DNA of 64,000 bases, taken from the NCBI RefSeq assembly GCF_001021045.1, contig NZ_CP011545.1, positions 1,612,001-1,676,000 on the forward strand. Reading direction: 5' to 3'. The notes under the pieces were generated by a model that saw only the letters and a list, made by a program, of their open reading frames with translations, had not been told where the DNA came from and ran no database searches. Position numbers and translations under genes: made by a program. The DNA is from Corynebacterium testudinoris (lineage in GTDB: Bacteria > Actinomycetota > Actinomycetes > Mycobacteriales > Mycobacteriaceae). Numbering within the stretch: position 1 is the first letter of the stretch; each line of letters begins with the position of its first letter. Below are positions 47,889-57,573 of the stretch, piece after piece.

Positions 47889-48819
47889 GAGCCCGGCGCA
47901 GCATCCCGATAAAGCGGCTGTGCTCCCCCTCCCGGCTGGCCAAGTCTGCCCAGGTCACATGGAGGCGCGGGATACCAGCATTAGTCAACGCGCGATCCCG
48001 CTCCCGATCCTTTCTCATCTGCTCCCGCGGCTCGACCCCCGTTGTCACCCCGTCGTACTTCTGCTCCCCATCGGTTTCCACCACGAGTCGCCCATTCACC
48101 AACAAGTCGCCCCGGTAACGCCCTCCCAGCAATTGCGGCTGCACCTCGACGCTCGTGACCTCCGGAAGACTGGCCAACAGGATCTGCGCCCGAGCCCACG
48201 ACTCCGCCGGACTCTCCGCCTTTGCATCCGCCAACTCCAGGGCCCGGATCGCCCGCGCGCCAAACTTCATCCGTCCCAAGCCATCCAGGTACTGCCTTGC
48301 CGCGGGCTTGGTCATCTGATCCATCCGCAAGATCGCGTCAAAAGCCAGAATCCCATCCGCGATGCCCTCGAATCGCGCCAGGTCAGCAGCCGTCCGGATT
48401 AGGCGTGTGACCCTGACCCCCGCCTCCTCGACGATGTGCTCATCCCACAGTTGCGTATAGCGATACACCACTCCCCTCGGCCACTGAGCCCGCTGGGGAG
48501 CCCTCGGAGTGCCCGGCAAACACAACTCCACTGGAGCATTCCTGCCGAGCACCGGCAATCCATGAAGTCTCGCCGCCGACTTGCCTACTACCACGGCTTT
48601 TCTCGCCCCTAAGCCCACCGCGAATGCCCTGATCGCTTCCCTATCCCACCAGGTAAAACCCTCGAATGCCTCCCTGTGGACCGCGATTTCCGGACACAAG
48701 GCGATCATCTTCCCCTGCGCCAGCTCCCTCGTGAACTTTGGTGTCCCCGCCCGCGCGCTCCGCAGCTTGATGAACTCGATCTCTTGGCGCCAATCCCGCA
48801 TACCCGAAGTATCTGTCAC
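47881..48819 (-). CDS. AbiEi-like/DUF559-like protein
   Basis: 312 residues. The N-terminal two thirds resemble AbiEi-antitoxin-type proteins common in actinobacteria (AIRAFAVGLGARKAVVVGKSAARLHGLP, VTRLIRTAADLARFEGIADGILAFDAI). The C-terminus, from about residue 230, resembles a DUF559/Vsr-like nuclease fold: YRGDLLVNGRLVVETDGEQKYDG, then REQMRKDRERDRALTNAGIPRLHVTW. No cognate AbiEii toxin gene is adjacent. Start is the GTG at 48819 or the ATG at 48801; neither has a clear signal. Function unknown. The 3' end overlaps truB by 8 bases. Confidence 0.65.
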   Translation of the reverse strand: MTDTSGMRDWRQEIEFIKLRSARAGTPKFTRELAQGKMIALCPEIAVHREAFEGFTWWDREAIRAFAVGLGARKAVVVGKSAARLHGLPVLGRNAPVELCLPGTPRAPQRAQWPRGVVYRYTQLWDEHIVEEAGVRVTRLIRTAADLARFEGIADGILAFDAILRMDQMTKPAARQYLDGLGRMKFGARAIRALELADAKAESPAESWARAQILLASLPEVTSVEVQPQLLGGRYRGDLLVNGRLVVETDGEQKYDGVTTGVEPREQMRKDRERDRALTNAGIPRLHVTWADLASREGEHSRFIGMLRRALT

Positions 48820-48901
48820 CGAGGGCAGGCGTGGCAGAGTGCTAGGGCTTGGGCTGTGGAGAGACCATGATGTCAGTGAAGGCTATCCACAGAAGTGTTC
48901 C

Positions 48902-49008
48902 GGAAAGTGCAATTCGACTTGACCAATTCCACTTCCATCATTAACCGAGTAGCCCTCGTCCTCCACTCGATTAATGAGGGAACTCAAATCGCACTTTCCG
49001 AACTCAGG
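48902..49008 (+). repeat. Hairpin element, copy 1
   Basis: About 107 bp, similar to 49053-49144 in direct orientation, with an extra insertion of about 14 bp after AAGTGCAATT. Inner arms CATCATTAACCGAGT and ACTCGATTAATGAGG and outer arms AAAGTGC and GCACTTT give a long imperfect palindrome. No protein or RNA family recognised. Confidence 0.75.
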
Positions 49009-49052
49009 AGCCAGGCGGACGCCTCAACTCCGAGCACAGACCAGGCTCACCC

Positions 49053-49144
49053 AAAAGTGCAATTCCACTTCCCTCATTAATCGAGTACCCCTCGTCCCCC
49101 ACTCGACTAATGAGGGTACTCAAATCGCACTTTCCCAACTCAGG
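49053..49144 (+). repeat. Hairpin element, copy 2
   Basis: About 92 bp; inner arms CCTCATTAATCGAGT and ACTCGACTAATGAGG match in 14 of 15 positions, outer arms AAAAGTGC and GCACTTT. It overlaps the 3' end of the phosphopantetheinyl transferase gene by 5 bases and could act as its terminator on the minus strand. With copy 1 it fills most of the 320-bp gap 48820-49139. Confidence 0.75.
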
Positions 49145-49805
49145 GCCCCGCGATCACCGCAGTCGTCGCGATTACGTATCCGTCGCGGATGACCCAGCGG
49201 CCTTCGATAAAGGGGACCGGAGTGGGACGAACGAGCAGGTAGGAGATGAAGGTGCCGTCGTCGCGCAGGTCGATTTCGGCTTGCTCGAAGCCGAGCCAGC
49301 GGTGGGTCATGGGGAACCACGCTTTGTAGGTCGCTTCTTTGGCGCAGAAGAGTAGCCGGTCGGCGCAGTCGATCCCGTTGGCGGCGAGGCGGTCGAGTTG
49401 GGCCATTTCTCCGGGGCGGGCGATGGAGCTGACGACTTCGCAGGGAAGGGGTTCGGCGGGTTCGGCGTCGAGGCCCATGGATCGGACGTGGGTTTGGGGG
49501 GCGACGACGGCTGCGCGGAATCCCTCGGTGTGGGTCATGGAGCCGGTGATGTGCGGGGGCCAGAGGGGCATGCCGCGTTCGCCGCGGAGGATGGGTTCGG
49601 CTTCGCCGAGGCCGAGGTCGCGGAGGGCTTGGTGGGCGCACCAGCGGGCGTCACCGAATTCGGCTTTGCGCAGGTCGACGGAGTGGTAGACCAGGGCTTG
49701 CTCAAGTGGGTGGAGGCCTTGGAAGTTTTGGAGGTCGGGGCGTTCGCGGTCGGTGATGACGTAGCAGTATTTGGCGGAGTCGGGGAAGAGTGAGGAATCA
49801 AGCAT
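49140..49805 (-). CDS. 4'-phosphopantetheinyl transferase
   Basis: Transfers phosphopantetheine from CoA to carrier proteins such as FAS-I and the mycolate-condensing Pks13. The 221-residue protein has the EntD/Sfp motifs GSMTHTEGFRAAVV, GLDAEPAEPL (metal-binding Asp/Glu) and FCAKEATYKAW. Related to the PptA/PptT enzymes required for mycolate synthesis in corynebacteria. I use the ATG at 49805; an in-frame GTG at 49814 is an alternative. The 5' end overlaps the stop of the metallophosphoesterase gene, so they are coupled. The 3' end abuts hairpin element copy 2. Confidence 0.9.
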   Translation of the reverse strand: MLDSSLFPDSAKYCYVITDRERPDLQNFQGLHPLEQALVYHSVDLRKAEFGDARWCAHQALRDLGLGEAEPILRGERGMPLWPPHITGSMTHTEGFRAAVVAPQTHVRSMGLDAEPAEPLPCEVVSSIARPGEMAQLDRLAANGIDCADRLLFCAKEATYKAWFPMTHRWLGFEQAEIDLRDDGTFISYLLVRPTPVPFIEGRWVIRDGYVIATTAVIAGP

Positions 49806-50616
49806 CGTTCTCACCCACTGTCATTACTGGGTAGGGCCAGGGGTTGAGGTGTCCGTGGCGTTCCCATTCGCGGGGGTACCCGAGGGAGACTTCGACGTGG
49901 GGGACGCCGTCGACCTGGCGTTCGCCGGGCATGTGGAGGTGTCCGTAGATGACGGCTTGGGCGTTGTAGCGTTCGGGCCAGGTGCGGGTGTGTCGGGTGC
50001 CGCACCAGAGTCCGATTTCGGGGATGCGCATGTCCAGGGTGGGTTCTTGGACGAGCGGCCAGTGGTTGATGAGGATGGTGGGGCCTTCGATGCGCGAGAG
50101 TCGCTTGATTGAGTAGGCGAGGCGGTCCCAGCACCAGGCGCGGATGTCGACGAAGGGGGCGATGGCGAATTCGTCGGTCATCATGATTTGCTTGGCCCGG
50201 GCTGCGTCGATGGCTTGCTCGACGGTGAGGCCGGGTCGGCGGAAGCTGTAGTCGTAGAGGGTGAAGAGCGGGACGACTGTCACTCCGTGGAATACCGGGT
50301 AGGGGTCTTCGGGGGTGAAGATGTCCAGGGCTCGGCAGCCTTCGACAAGTTCGGTGTATTTGTCGCGCCCTTGGAAGCGTTCGGTTGAGCGGGAGAAGAG
50401 CTCGTGGTTGCCCGGTACCCAGATGACGTGGGCGAAGCGGGAGCGCAGTTGTTTGAGAATTCGCAGGACGAGGTCGGTGCGTTCGGCGACGTCGCCGGCG
50501 ACGATGAGCCAGTCGGAGGGGTCGGTCGGCTGGATTTCGTCGATGCGAACGGCGTTGGCCTTGACGGCTGCGTGCAGGTCGCTGACGGCCCACAACGTGG
50601 TGGTCACGGTGGACAC
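49798..50616 (-). CDS. Metallophosphoesterase, copy 1
   Basis: Calcineurin-like phosphoesterase, 272 residues: SDLHAAV near the N-terminus, GDVAERTD, GNHELF near residue 70, NHWPL and GHLHMP, the five metal-site blocks. Substrate unknown. The gene precedes and overlaps the phosphopantetheinyl transferase gene, as in other corynebacteria, so it may act with it. A paralogue (53342-54154) lies 2.7 kb away in the same transcription direction. Confidence 0.88.
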   Translation of the reverse strand: MSTVTTTLWAVSDLHAAVKANAVRIDEIQPTDPSDWLIVAGDVAERTDLVLRILKQLRSRFAHVIWVPGNHELFSRSTERFQGRDKYTELVEGCRALDIFTPEDPYPVFHGVTVVPLFTLYDYSFRRPGLTVEQAIDAARAKQIMMTDEFAIAPFVDIRAWCWDRLAYSIKRLSRIEGPTILINHWPLVQEPTLDMRIPEIGLWCGTRHTRTWPERYNAQAVIYGHLHMPGERQVDGVPHVEVSLGYPREWERHGHLNPWPYPVMTVGENDA

Positions 50617-50642
50617 CTCCTTCCTTTCGTCATCTTATGTCC

Positions 50643-51932
50643 TCAATTGTCTATCACAGCCCACTTCATTGATTGGAAACGCCAGATCACCGCCAGCATG
50701 CGCAGGACGATGAAGGCGAGTAGTCCGATCCAGATTCCGGTGAGTCCGCCGTCGATGGCGTAGGAGATCCATACGCCGGGCAGGAATCCGAGGAGGACGG
50801 CTCCGATGGTGATGGTGCGCAGGTAGGCGGCGTCACCGGCGCCGAGGAGGACGCCGTCGAGGGCGAAGACGACGCCGCCGAGGATGATCATGCAGATCAT
50901 CAGCCACCATGGCGCGGCGATGGCGTCCAGCACCGACTGGTCGGTGGTGAAGATCCGGGGTATCACGCCCGCGAGCAGGGCAAACACCAAGCCCAGGCCC
51001 ATGGCGAAGATCATGGAGTAGAGGGTGACACGTTTGCCTACATGCTTGGCGACGTCCACTGCTCCCCGGCCAAGCGCCGCCCCTGTCAGGGCTTGCGCGG
51101 CGATGGCGAGTGAGTCGAGGACGAGGGTGATGAAGTTCCACAGTTGGAGGAGGATTTGGTGCGCGGCGAGGGAGGCGGTGCCGAAGCGGGCTGCCACGGC
51201 CGCGGCGGAGACGAATGCCACTTGGAAGGATAGGGAGCGGAGGATGAGGTCGCGGCCCATGACCAGCTGGCGGCGCATGATGGACCAGCGTGGGGCCCAG
51301 CTGCCGGTGTGCTCGTGACGCAGGGCGGCGAGGAAGCAGATGGAGCTGATGCCAATGCCGATGACGTTGGCCCACGCGGATCCCACGAGCCCGTAGCGGG
51401 ACACGAGGATCGGGATGAGGATCGCTCCAGGAATGACCCCGGCGAGGGTAAAGTACAACGGCCAGCGGGTGTTTTGTACTCCTCGTAGCCAGCCGTTGCC
51501 GGCCATGTCGATGAGCGTGAGCGGAATGGCCAATGCTGCGACGTGCATCCACGCTGCGGCGGCTGAGGCGGTGTCGGGGTTGCCAGTGATGGCGAGCGCG
51601 ATGCGTTCGGCGAACAGCCACACCAGTGAGGCGATGACTAGTCCGACGCCGAGCCCTACCCAGGTGGCTTGGACGCCTTCCGCGACGGCCTCGTCACGCT
51701 TGCCCGCACCGTACAACCGGGCTGAGCGGGCAGTCGTGCCGTAGGAGAGGAACGTCAGTTGGGTGGTGACGGTCGACTGCACGGTCGTCCCCACGGCGAG
51801 GGCTGCGAGCTCAAAGGCGCCGAGGCGGCCGATGACGGCGGTGTCGAGAAGCAAATACAGCGGTGTCGCCGCGAGCACGCCGAGCGCGGGGAACGCTAAC
51901 CCGAAGATTTGCCGGGCGGAAACGTCTTTCAC
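50643..51932 (-). CDS. MATE family efflux transporter (DinF type)
   Basis: 429 residues with about 12 hydrophobic segments in the MATE fold, starting KDVSARQIFGLAFPALGVLAATPLYLLLDTAVIGRLG. Exports organic cations or similar compounds using an ion gradient; substrate unknown. The position between nrnA and the metallophosphoesterase gene is conserved with mycobacterial dinF. The ATG overlaps the nrnA stop as ATGA. Confidence 0.88.
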   Translation of the reverse strand: MKDVSARQIFGLAFPALGVLAATPLYLLLDTAVIGRLGAFELAALAVGTTVQSTVTTQLTFLSYGTTARSARLYGAGKRDEAVAEGVQATWVGLGVGLVIASLVWLFAERIALAITGNPDTASAAAAWMHVAALAIPLTLIDMAGNGWLRGVQNTRWPLYFTLAGVIPGAILIPILVSRYGLVGSAWANVIGIGISSICFLAALRHEHTGSWAPRWSIMRRQLVMGRDLILRSLSFQVAFVSAAAVAARFGTASLAAHQILLQLWNFITLVLDSLAIAAQALTGAALGRGAVDVAKHVGKRVTLYSMIFAMGLGLVFALLAGVIPRIFTTDQSVLDAIAAPWWLMICMIILGGVVFALDGVLLGAGDAAYLRTITIGAVLLGFLPGVWISYAIDGGLTGIWIGLLAFIVLRMLAVIWRFQSMKWAVIDN

Positions 51933-52879
51933 CGGCCCACCTGGTTCAGCAGGGCGGCGACCACCTCTTCAGCGTTCCCGCGCGCGGTGTATCCGGCGGC
52001 GGGGATGTGGCCGCCGCCGCCCATTGCCACGGCGATGTGGGAGACGTCGACCGTATTCGATCGCAGGGAGGCGTGCCAGAGCCCAGGAGCGGATTCCTTG
52101 AACACGACTCCGAGGTCGGTGTCATCGAGGGAGCGAACAAAGTCGACGAGCCCCTCAGCAGCGGAGATCGACGCGCTGGAGAGGAGGGCATGATCGGCGA
52201 CGATGATCGCCACGCGGTGCTCGCCCGCCTGGTGGACCTCGACGCGAGACAGGGCCTGGCCGATCATGCGTAGGTCGTGCACGGAGCCTGAATCGAGGAG
52301 GTCGGTCGAGATCTCCCGGATGTCAATGCCAGTTCTCATCAGCTGTGCCGCGAACGTGTGCATGGCGGCGCTTCCCCACCGGAAGCCTCCGGTGTCGGTG
52401 AGCAACCCGGCGTAGAGGCAGTGCGCGATGTGCTTGTCGATTTGCACTTCGAGCTCATCAAAAAGCCGACCAAGAATCGTCGTCGTGGATTCGGCATCGC
52501 GGACGATGAGGTTGACGGCCCCAAATCCGGCGTTGGACGAGTGGTGGTCAATGACCAAAGTGGTCTCCGCGCGGCGGCCAATCTCCTCGGCCAGGGCGCC
52601 GGTGCGATCGAGCGCCCCGCAGTCGACGGTGATGATGAGGTCGACGTCGGGGAGCTCACCAGCAAGCACGACCTCGTCGGCGCCCGGGATGCTCAGCAGG
52701 TTATCGGCGAAGGGATGCGGCTGGCCGATGACGCCAGTGGCCTCTTTACCCAGTTGGCGGAGGGCGGCGACCGTCGCGCATACCGAACCAATGGCATCGG
52801 CATCCGGGCGGATATGGCCGACGACGGCGACGGTGCGCGCCGGTGCAATGAGCGCCGCGGACTCGGCGTAGAGGGACAC
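51929..52879 (-). CDS. nrnA: DHH-DHHA1 phosphoesterase, NrnA type (oligoribonuclease/pAp phosphatase)
   Basis: Degrades short oligoribonucleotides and 3'-phosphoadenosine-5'-phosphate. The 316-residue protein has the DHH motifs HIRPDADAIGS, VDCGALDRTG and VIDHHSSNAGFG, and the C-terminal DHHA1 domain with GGGGHIPAAGYTARG. Corresponds to Rv2837c in the rbfA-dinF cluster. The GTG at 52879 shares one base with the rbfA stop. Confidence 0.92.
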   Translation of the reverse strand: MSLYAESAALIAPARTVAVVGHIRPDADAIGSVCATVAALRQLGKEATGVIGQPHPFADNLLSIPGADEVVLAGELPDVDLIITVDCGALDRTGALAEEIGRRAETTLVIDHHSSNAGFGAVNLIVRDAESTTTILGRLFDELEVQIDKHIAHCLYAGLLTDTGGFRWGSAAMHTFAAQLMRTGIDIREISTDLLDSGSVHDLRMIGQALSRVEVHQAGEHRVAIIVADHALLSSASISAAEGLVDFVRSLDDTDLGVVFKESAPGLWHASLRSNTVDVSHIAVAMGGGGHIPAAGYTARGNAEEVVAALLNQVGR

Positions 52880-53310
52880 TAATCTTCCGTCCGGTACGGG
52901 TTCGCATCGCCGGCGGGCTGAGCGTTCTCCTTGAGACGAGCCAACTCCTCATCGCGGGCCTTGGCGCGGGCGAGCAGCTCCTCCATGTGGGCCGAGGCCT
53001 CCGGAACGGCGTCGTATTCGAAGGACAGGGTCGGGGTGAAGCGGACGCCGAGCTCGTCGCCGACGATCTTGCGCAGCTGGCCACGGGCACGGTGAAGGGC
53101 CTCGGCGGCGGCGTCGAGGTCGGGCTTCTCGTCCAGCGTGCGGCCACGGACGGTGTAGAAGACGGTCGCATCATGCAGATCGCCGGTAACGCGGGTGTCA
53201 GTGACCGTGACCAGTTCCAGGCGACGATCTTTGACTTCACGCTCAATAGCGGAGGCCACGATGGTCTGAATGCGCTTGGCCATTCGGGCGGCGCGGGCGT
53301 GATCGGCCAT
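52879..53310 (-). CDS. rbfA: Ribosome-binding factor A
   Basis: Assists late maturation of the 30S subunit at helix 1 of 16S rRNA. The 143-residue protein has the KH-like RbfA fold: [54 protein letters not shown], with [22 protein letters not shown] in the second half and an acidic/basic C-terminal tail. RBS AAGGAG precedes the ATG. It normally follows infB; here a metallophosphoesterase gene lies between them. Confidence 0.94.
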   Translation of the reverse strand: MADHARAARMAKRIQTIVASAIEREVKDRRLELVTVTDTRVTGDLHDATVFYTVRGRTLDEKPDLDAAAEALHRARGQLRKIVGDELGVRFTPTLSFEYDAVPEASAHMEELLARAKARDEELARLKENAQPAGDANPYRTED

Positions 53311-53341
53311 GGTTATCTGGCTCCTTGAGTCGAGGGATGTT

Positions 53342-54154
53342 TTAGGTACTTGAGTCTACCTGTGCGATCCTCAGGCCCGGCAGCGGCCAGGGACGTCGAG
53401 GGTGATGCGCCTGTTCAAAGGGATAGCCGAGGGAAACGTCGAAGTGAGGGACGCCGTCAATTGTTAGCTCCCGCGGCATGTGCAGGTGGCCGTGGGCGAC
53501 GGCCACCGCCTGGTAGGTCCGGGGGAAATCCCTGGTCAACGTGGTACCGCACCACAACGCCATCTCGGGGTGGAACATCGCTTGGGTGGGTTCGACGGCA
53601 AGCGGCCAGTGGTTGACGAGGAAGGTCTTGCCTTCAACGGCATCGAGTCTCCGACGGGAGTAATCCACCCTTTCGCGGCACCACTCCGGAATGTTGACGT
53701 AGGGGGCGATGAACAGGACGTCGTCAAGCGTGGCACGCGCCTTGGCCGCAGCGGCGAGGGCCTGCTCGGCGGTGAGTCCCGGCGGGCGGAAAGAATAATC
53801 GTAGAGGGTAAATAATGGTGCGACGGTGACGTCCCCGAAGACGGGATAGGGGTCCTCGGGCGTGTCGACGCCCACCTCCCGCAGCAGGTCAACCAGCACC
53901 CGGTAGCGCTCGCGCCCGCGGAAGCGGTCGGAGCTACGGGCGAATAGCTCGTGGTTGCCGGGGGTCCAGATGACACGCGAAAATCGCCGCCGGAGGGCAA
54001 CAAGCGTATCGACGACGACGTCGATAGCCTCTGCCACATCTCCTGCGACGATCAGCCAGTCACCGGGCTCCGCCGGCCGCAATCGCTCAACGCGATCGCG
54101 GTTGGCGGGCCAGGTGACATGGAGGTCCGAGACCACCCAGAGGGTGCGCGGCAT
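53342..54154 (-). CDS. Metallophosphoesterase, copy 2
   Basis: 270 residues from the ATG at 54154 ([12 protein letters not shown]). It carries [26 protein letters not shown] and GHLHMP and is clearly paralogous to the 49798-50616 protein along the whole length (both share [18 protein letters not shown] and GVPHxxVSLGYP). It starts right after the infB stop, inserted between infB and rbfA. I infer a lineage-specific duplication of copy 1. Confidence 0.88.
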   Translation of the reverse strand: MPRTLWVVSDLHVTWPANRDRVERLRPAEPGDWLIVAGDVAEAIDVVVDTLVALRRRFSRVIWTPGNHELFARSSDRFRGRERYRVLVDLLREVGVDTPEDPYPVFGDVTVAPLFTLYDYSFRPPGLTAEQALAAAAKARATLDDVLFIAPYVNIPEWCRERVDYSRRRLDAVEGKTFLVNHWPLAVEPTQAMFHPEMALWCGTTLTRDFPRTYQAVAVAHGHLHMPRELTIDGVPHFDVSLGYPFEQAHHPRRPWPLPGLRIAQVDSST

Positions 54155-54155
54155 A

Positions 54156-57017
54156 TTAGTCGCGCGGAACCTCAACCTGCTCGATGACGGTGATCTTGTC
54201 CCCTACCTCAATGTTCGGGTAGGACAGGACCATACCGCACTCGTAACCAGCCGCGACCTCAGTCACGTCGTCCTTTTCACGACGCAGCGAGTTGATCGTG
54301 GCGCTATCGGTCACGACTGCACCATCACGAGTGATGCGGACAGTGGCGTTACGGCGCACCTTCCCGCTTTCGACCATGCAACCTGCGATGAGGCCGACGG
54401 AAGAAGCCTTGAAGATGGCACGGATCTCGGCGGTACCGACCTCGCGCTCCTCGTAGATCGGCTTGAGCATGCCCTTGAGAGCAGCCTCCACCTCTTCGAT
54501 GGCGCGGTAGATGACGGTGTAGTAGCGGATGTCAACGCCCTCAGCGTTGGCTTCCTCAGTCGCCTTGCCCTCAGCGCGAACGTTGAAGGCGATGATCACC
54601 GCGTCGGAGGCCGAAGCCAGCGACACGTTGGTCTGGGTGACCGCACCGACGCCGCGGTCGATGATGTTGAGCTCGACCTCGTCGTCCATCTCGATCTTGA
54701 GCAAGGACTCTTCCAGCGCCTCGACGGAGCCAGCGTTGTCGCCCTTGAGGATGAGGTTAAGAACACTGGTCTCCTTGAGCACAGCATCCAGATCCTCCAG
54801 GGACACGCGCTTGCGGGTCTTGGCCTGCATGGCGGCACGCTTACGGGCGTCACGCTGAGCAGCGATCTGACGGGCAACACGGTCATCTTCAACCACGAGC
54901 AGGTTGTCGCCAGCGCCGGGGACGCCATTGAGGCCCTGCATCTGGACGGGACGGGACGGACCCGCCTCTTCGACATCGTGACCCATCTCGTCGATCATGC
55001 GACGCACGCGACCATAGGTGTCACCGACGACGATGGAGTCACCGACGCGGAGGGTACCGCGCTGAACCAGGACGGTGGCCACGGGGCCACGACCACGGTC
55101 AAGGTGGGCTTCGATGGCCACACCCTGGGCGTCCATGTCCGGGTTCGCCCGCAGATCCAGGGAAGCATCGGCGGTGAGGACGACAGCCTCCAGCAGCTCA
55201 TCAATGTTGATGCCCTGCTTGGCGGAGATGTCGACGAACATGGTTTCTCCGCCGTACTCCTCGGCGACGAGGCCGTACTCGGTGAGCTGGCCGCGGATCT
55301 TGTCCGGCTGAGCCTCCGGCTTATCGATCTTGTTCACGGCAACCACGATCGGCACATCGGCGGCCTTCGCGTGGTTGATAGCCTCCACCGTCTGCGGCAT
55401 GACACCGTCGTCGGCGGCGACCACGAGGATCGCAATATCCGTGGACTTGGCACCACGGGCACGCATGGCGGTAAACGCCTCGTGGCCCGGGGTATCCAGG
55501 AAGGTGATCTTACGTTCGCGGCCATCGACCTCGCGCTTGATCTGGTACGCACCGATGCCCTGGGTGATGCCACCGGCCTCGCCCGCGCCGACCTCAGCCT
55601 TACGGATGGTGTCGAGCAAGCGGGTCTTACCGTGGTCGACGTGACCCATGACGGTGACCACCGGCGGGCGCTTGGCCAGATCGTCCTCGTCGCCGTCATC
55701 CTCGCCGAACTGCAGGTCGAAGGACTCGAGCAGCTCGCGGTCCTCGTCCTCGGGGGAGACAACGTCCACGACGTAGTTGATCTCCGCGCCGAGCAGCTGC
55801 AGAGTCTCCTCCGGCACAGCCGCGGTAGCGGTGATCATCTCACCGAGGTTGAACAATGCCTGGACCAATGCGGCCGGATCGGCGTTGATCTTCTCAGCGA
55901 AGTCGGACAGGGAGGCGCCGCGGCGCAGGCGCACGGTGGCACCATTGCCGTCGGGCAGACGAACGCCACCAATGACGTTCGGTGCCTGCATTGCCTCGTA
56001 CTCGGAACGCTTCTGACGCTTCGACTTACGTCCGCGACGCGGTGCGCCACCCGGACGGCCGAATGCACCAGCGGTACCGCCGCGACGACCGCCACGGCCT
56101 GCGCCGCCACCGCCGCCACCGGGACGGAAACCGCCACCTTGGCCACCCTGGCCGCCGCCAGCGCCACCACGTCCGCCACGGCCACCGGTGCCGGCAGACT
56201 TCTGCGGCATCTGGCCGGGGCTCGGATGGTTCGGCATCATGGCCGGGCTCGGACGGCGTCCGCCGCCCTGTGCCGGACGATCAGCGCGATCAGCGCCCTG
56301 CTGACCACCGCGGCCGCCTTGCTGGCCACGGCCGCCGGGCTGTCCGCCCTTGGCGCCGCCACCGGGGCGGGGGCCACCCTGGCCCGGGCCCTGGCTGCGT
56401 CCGCCACCCGGACGGGGAGCGGGACGGTCGGTGCCGGACGAGAACGGGTTGTTGGCCACGCGGGGGCGGCCACCCGGCTTCGGCATCGGGCGCGGCATGG
56501 CCGAACCCGGGGTCGGAGCGGCCGGCTTCGGAGCGCTGCCCTCGGCAGGTGCCGGAGACGCGGGCTTCGGGGAAGCAGGCTTGGGAGCGGCAGGCTTCTG
56601 GGCGGCCGGAGTTCCGGCCTCCTTGAAGGTCGGCTGAGCGGGCTTGGTGGCCGGCTTGGGGGCAGCCTGGGCTGCCGGTGCTTCCGGAGCAGCCGGCTTA
56701 GCGGCAGGTGCTGCGGGCTTGGCAGCGGCAGGCTTAGCTGCAGCCGGCTTCGGGGCGCCGGGCTTGGGGCCGCTCGTGCCCGGCTTGGGTGCGGACGGCG
56801 CGGCTGCGGGAGCGGCGTCGGCCGATGTCTTGGGGGCAGCTTCTGCGCCGCCACTGTTGTTGTCGTAGTGAGCGCGCATCTTCTTCACCACCGGGGGTTC
56901 GATGGTCGATGATGCGGTTTTGACGAACTCGCCTTGCTCCTTGAGCGTGGCAAGCAGTTCCTTACTGGTTACGCCGAGCTGTTTTGCCAGCTCGTGTACG
57001 CGTAGCTTTCCGGGCAC
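54156..57017 (-). CDS. infB: Translation initiation factor IF-2
   Basis: GTPase that places initiator tRNA on the ribosome. The 953-residue protein has the IF2-N start ([22 protein letters not shown]), a long Ala/Pro/Gly/Arg-rich linker (about residues 60-340), and the G domain with G1 GHVDHGKT near 456, G3 DTPGHE near 503 and G4 NKID near 558, followed by domains II-IV. Start is the GTG at 57017 with RBS GAGGAGA. It belongs to the conserved nusA-ylxR-infB operon. Confidence 0.96.
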   Translation of the reverse strand: MPGKLRVHELAKQLGVTSKELLATLKEQGEFVKTASSTIEPPVVKKMRAHYDNNSGGAEAAPKTSADAAPAAAPSAPKPGTSGPKPGAPKPAAAKPAAAKPAAPAAKPAAPEAPAAQAAPKPATKPAQPTFKEAGTPAAQKPAAPKPASPKPASPAPAEGSAPKPAAPTPGSAMPRPMPKPGGRPRVANNPFSSGTDRPAPRPGGGRSQGPGQGGPRPGGGAKGGQPGGRGQQGGRGGQQGADRADRPAQGGGRRPSPAMMPNHPSPGQMPQKSAGTGGRGGRGGAGGGQGGQGGGFRPGGGGGGAGRGGRRGGTAGAFGRPGGAPRRGRKSKRQKRSEYEAMQAPNVIGGVRLPDGNGATVRLRRGASLSDFAEKINADPAALVQALFNLGEMITATAAVPEETLQLLGAEINYVVDVVSPEDEDRELLESFDLQFGEDDGDEDDLAKRPPVVTVMGHVDHGKTRLLDTIRKAEVGAGEAGGITQGIGAYQIKREVDGRERKITFLDTPGHEAFTAMRARGAKSTDIAILVVAADDGVMPQTVEAINHAKAADVPIVVAVNKIDKPEAQPDKIRGQLTEYGLVAEEYGGETMFVDISAKQGINIDELLEAVVLTADASLDLRANPDMDAQGVAIEAHLDRGRGPVATVLVQRGTLRVGDSIVVGDTYGRVRRMIDEMGHDVEEAGPSRPVQMQGLNGVPGAGDNLLVVEDDRVARQIAAQRDARKRAAMQAKTRKRVSLEDLDAVLKETSVLNLILKGDNAGSVEALEESLLKIEMDDEVELNIIDRGVGAVTQTNVSLASASDAVIIAFNVRAEGKATEEANAEGVDIRYYTVIYRAIEEVEAALKGMLKPIYEEREVGTAEIRAIFKASSVGLIAGCMVESGKVRRNATVRITRDGAVVTDSATINSLRREKDDVTEVAAGYECGMVLSYPNIEVGDKITVIEQVEVPRD

Positions 57018-57124
57018 TTCTCTCCTCTTGGTTTTCTAGAGAACGAGCAAGCCCCGGGGGGTGAGCTCGAACCCTAGATGATGTCTGTGACGTTCATCGC
57101 TGATGCTTCATTACAGGGTGCTCA

Positions 57125-57448
57125 TCAGTGTTCGGTCTTCCTTACAATGTCGGGTCCGGCAGCGGTTGCTGCGAGGTACGCACTTACGTGACCTGTGTCC
57201 ACGGCCGTGGACATCCGGAACGCCCGCCCGAAAGCGCGACGCTGTTCCGCCAGCTCTAGTGCGATCACGCTGGGCGTGATCCAGGCTCCCCGGCCGGGGA
57301 GTCGACGAGAGGGGTCCGCCACGAGCCGGCGCCGTTTCTCATCCTCTGGATCGAGGACGATGCGAAGCAATTCGGTGTCGGGCTTGCGCTCTCGGGTAGC
57401 GATGCAGGTACGGATACGGATCACGCGGGGATCGCGGTTCTCCGTCAT
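57125..57448 (-). CDS. YlxR family RNA-binding protein
   Basis: 107 residues, DUF448/YlxR family, always near nusA and infB. Motifs RTCIATRERKPDTELLRIV and RLPGRGAWITP (the GRGAW patch) are visible. It is thought to bind nucleic acid; RnpM activity is described for a relative. RBS GAAGGAGA precedes the ATG at 57448. A putative -10 (TAAGCT, 57528-57523) in the nusA-ylxR gap could give extra transcription of ylxR and infB. Confidence 0.9.
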   Translation of the reverse strand: MTENRDPRVIRIRTCIATRERKPDTELLRIVLDPEDEKRRRLVADPSRRLPGRGAWITPSVIALELAEQRRAFGRAFRMSTAVDTGHVSAYLAATAAGPDIVRKTEH

Positions 57449-57522
57449 TCGTCTCCTTCACATCGCTGGCTGTACCCCGTCGACAGATGTCGACATTCAG
57501 GGCTGCACTTAGGCCAACGAGT

Positions 57523-57528
57523 AGCTTA
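57523..57528 (-). promoter_or_regulatory. Putative internal -10 box before ylxR
   Basis: TAAGCT on the minus strand, with a weak TTCAAT 17 bases upstream, in the 125-bp gap between nusA and ylxR. The expected start is near 57516. The gap also holds GTCGAC-ATCT-GTCGAC, of unknown meaning. Confidence 0.35.
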
Positions 57529-57573
57529 CGCCATTTTCTCCCGGAATTGAACTCTTTGATCCTTGAGGCTCCG

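Noticed and set aside
53955..56912. Open frame of 985 codons on the plus strand opposite infB
   Set aside because: It is antisense to IF-2, its composition is the mirror of the Ala/Pro/Gly-rich linker, and it shows no recognisable domain.
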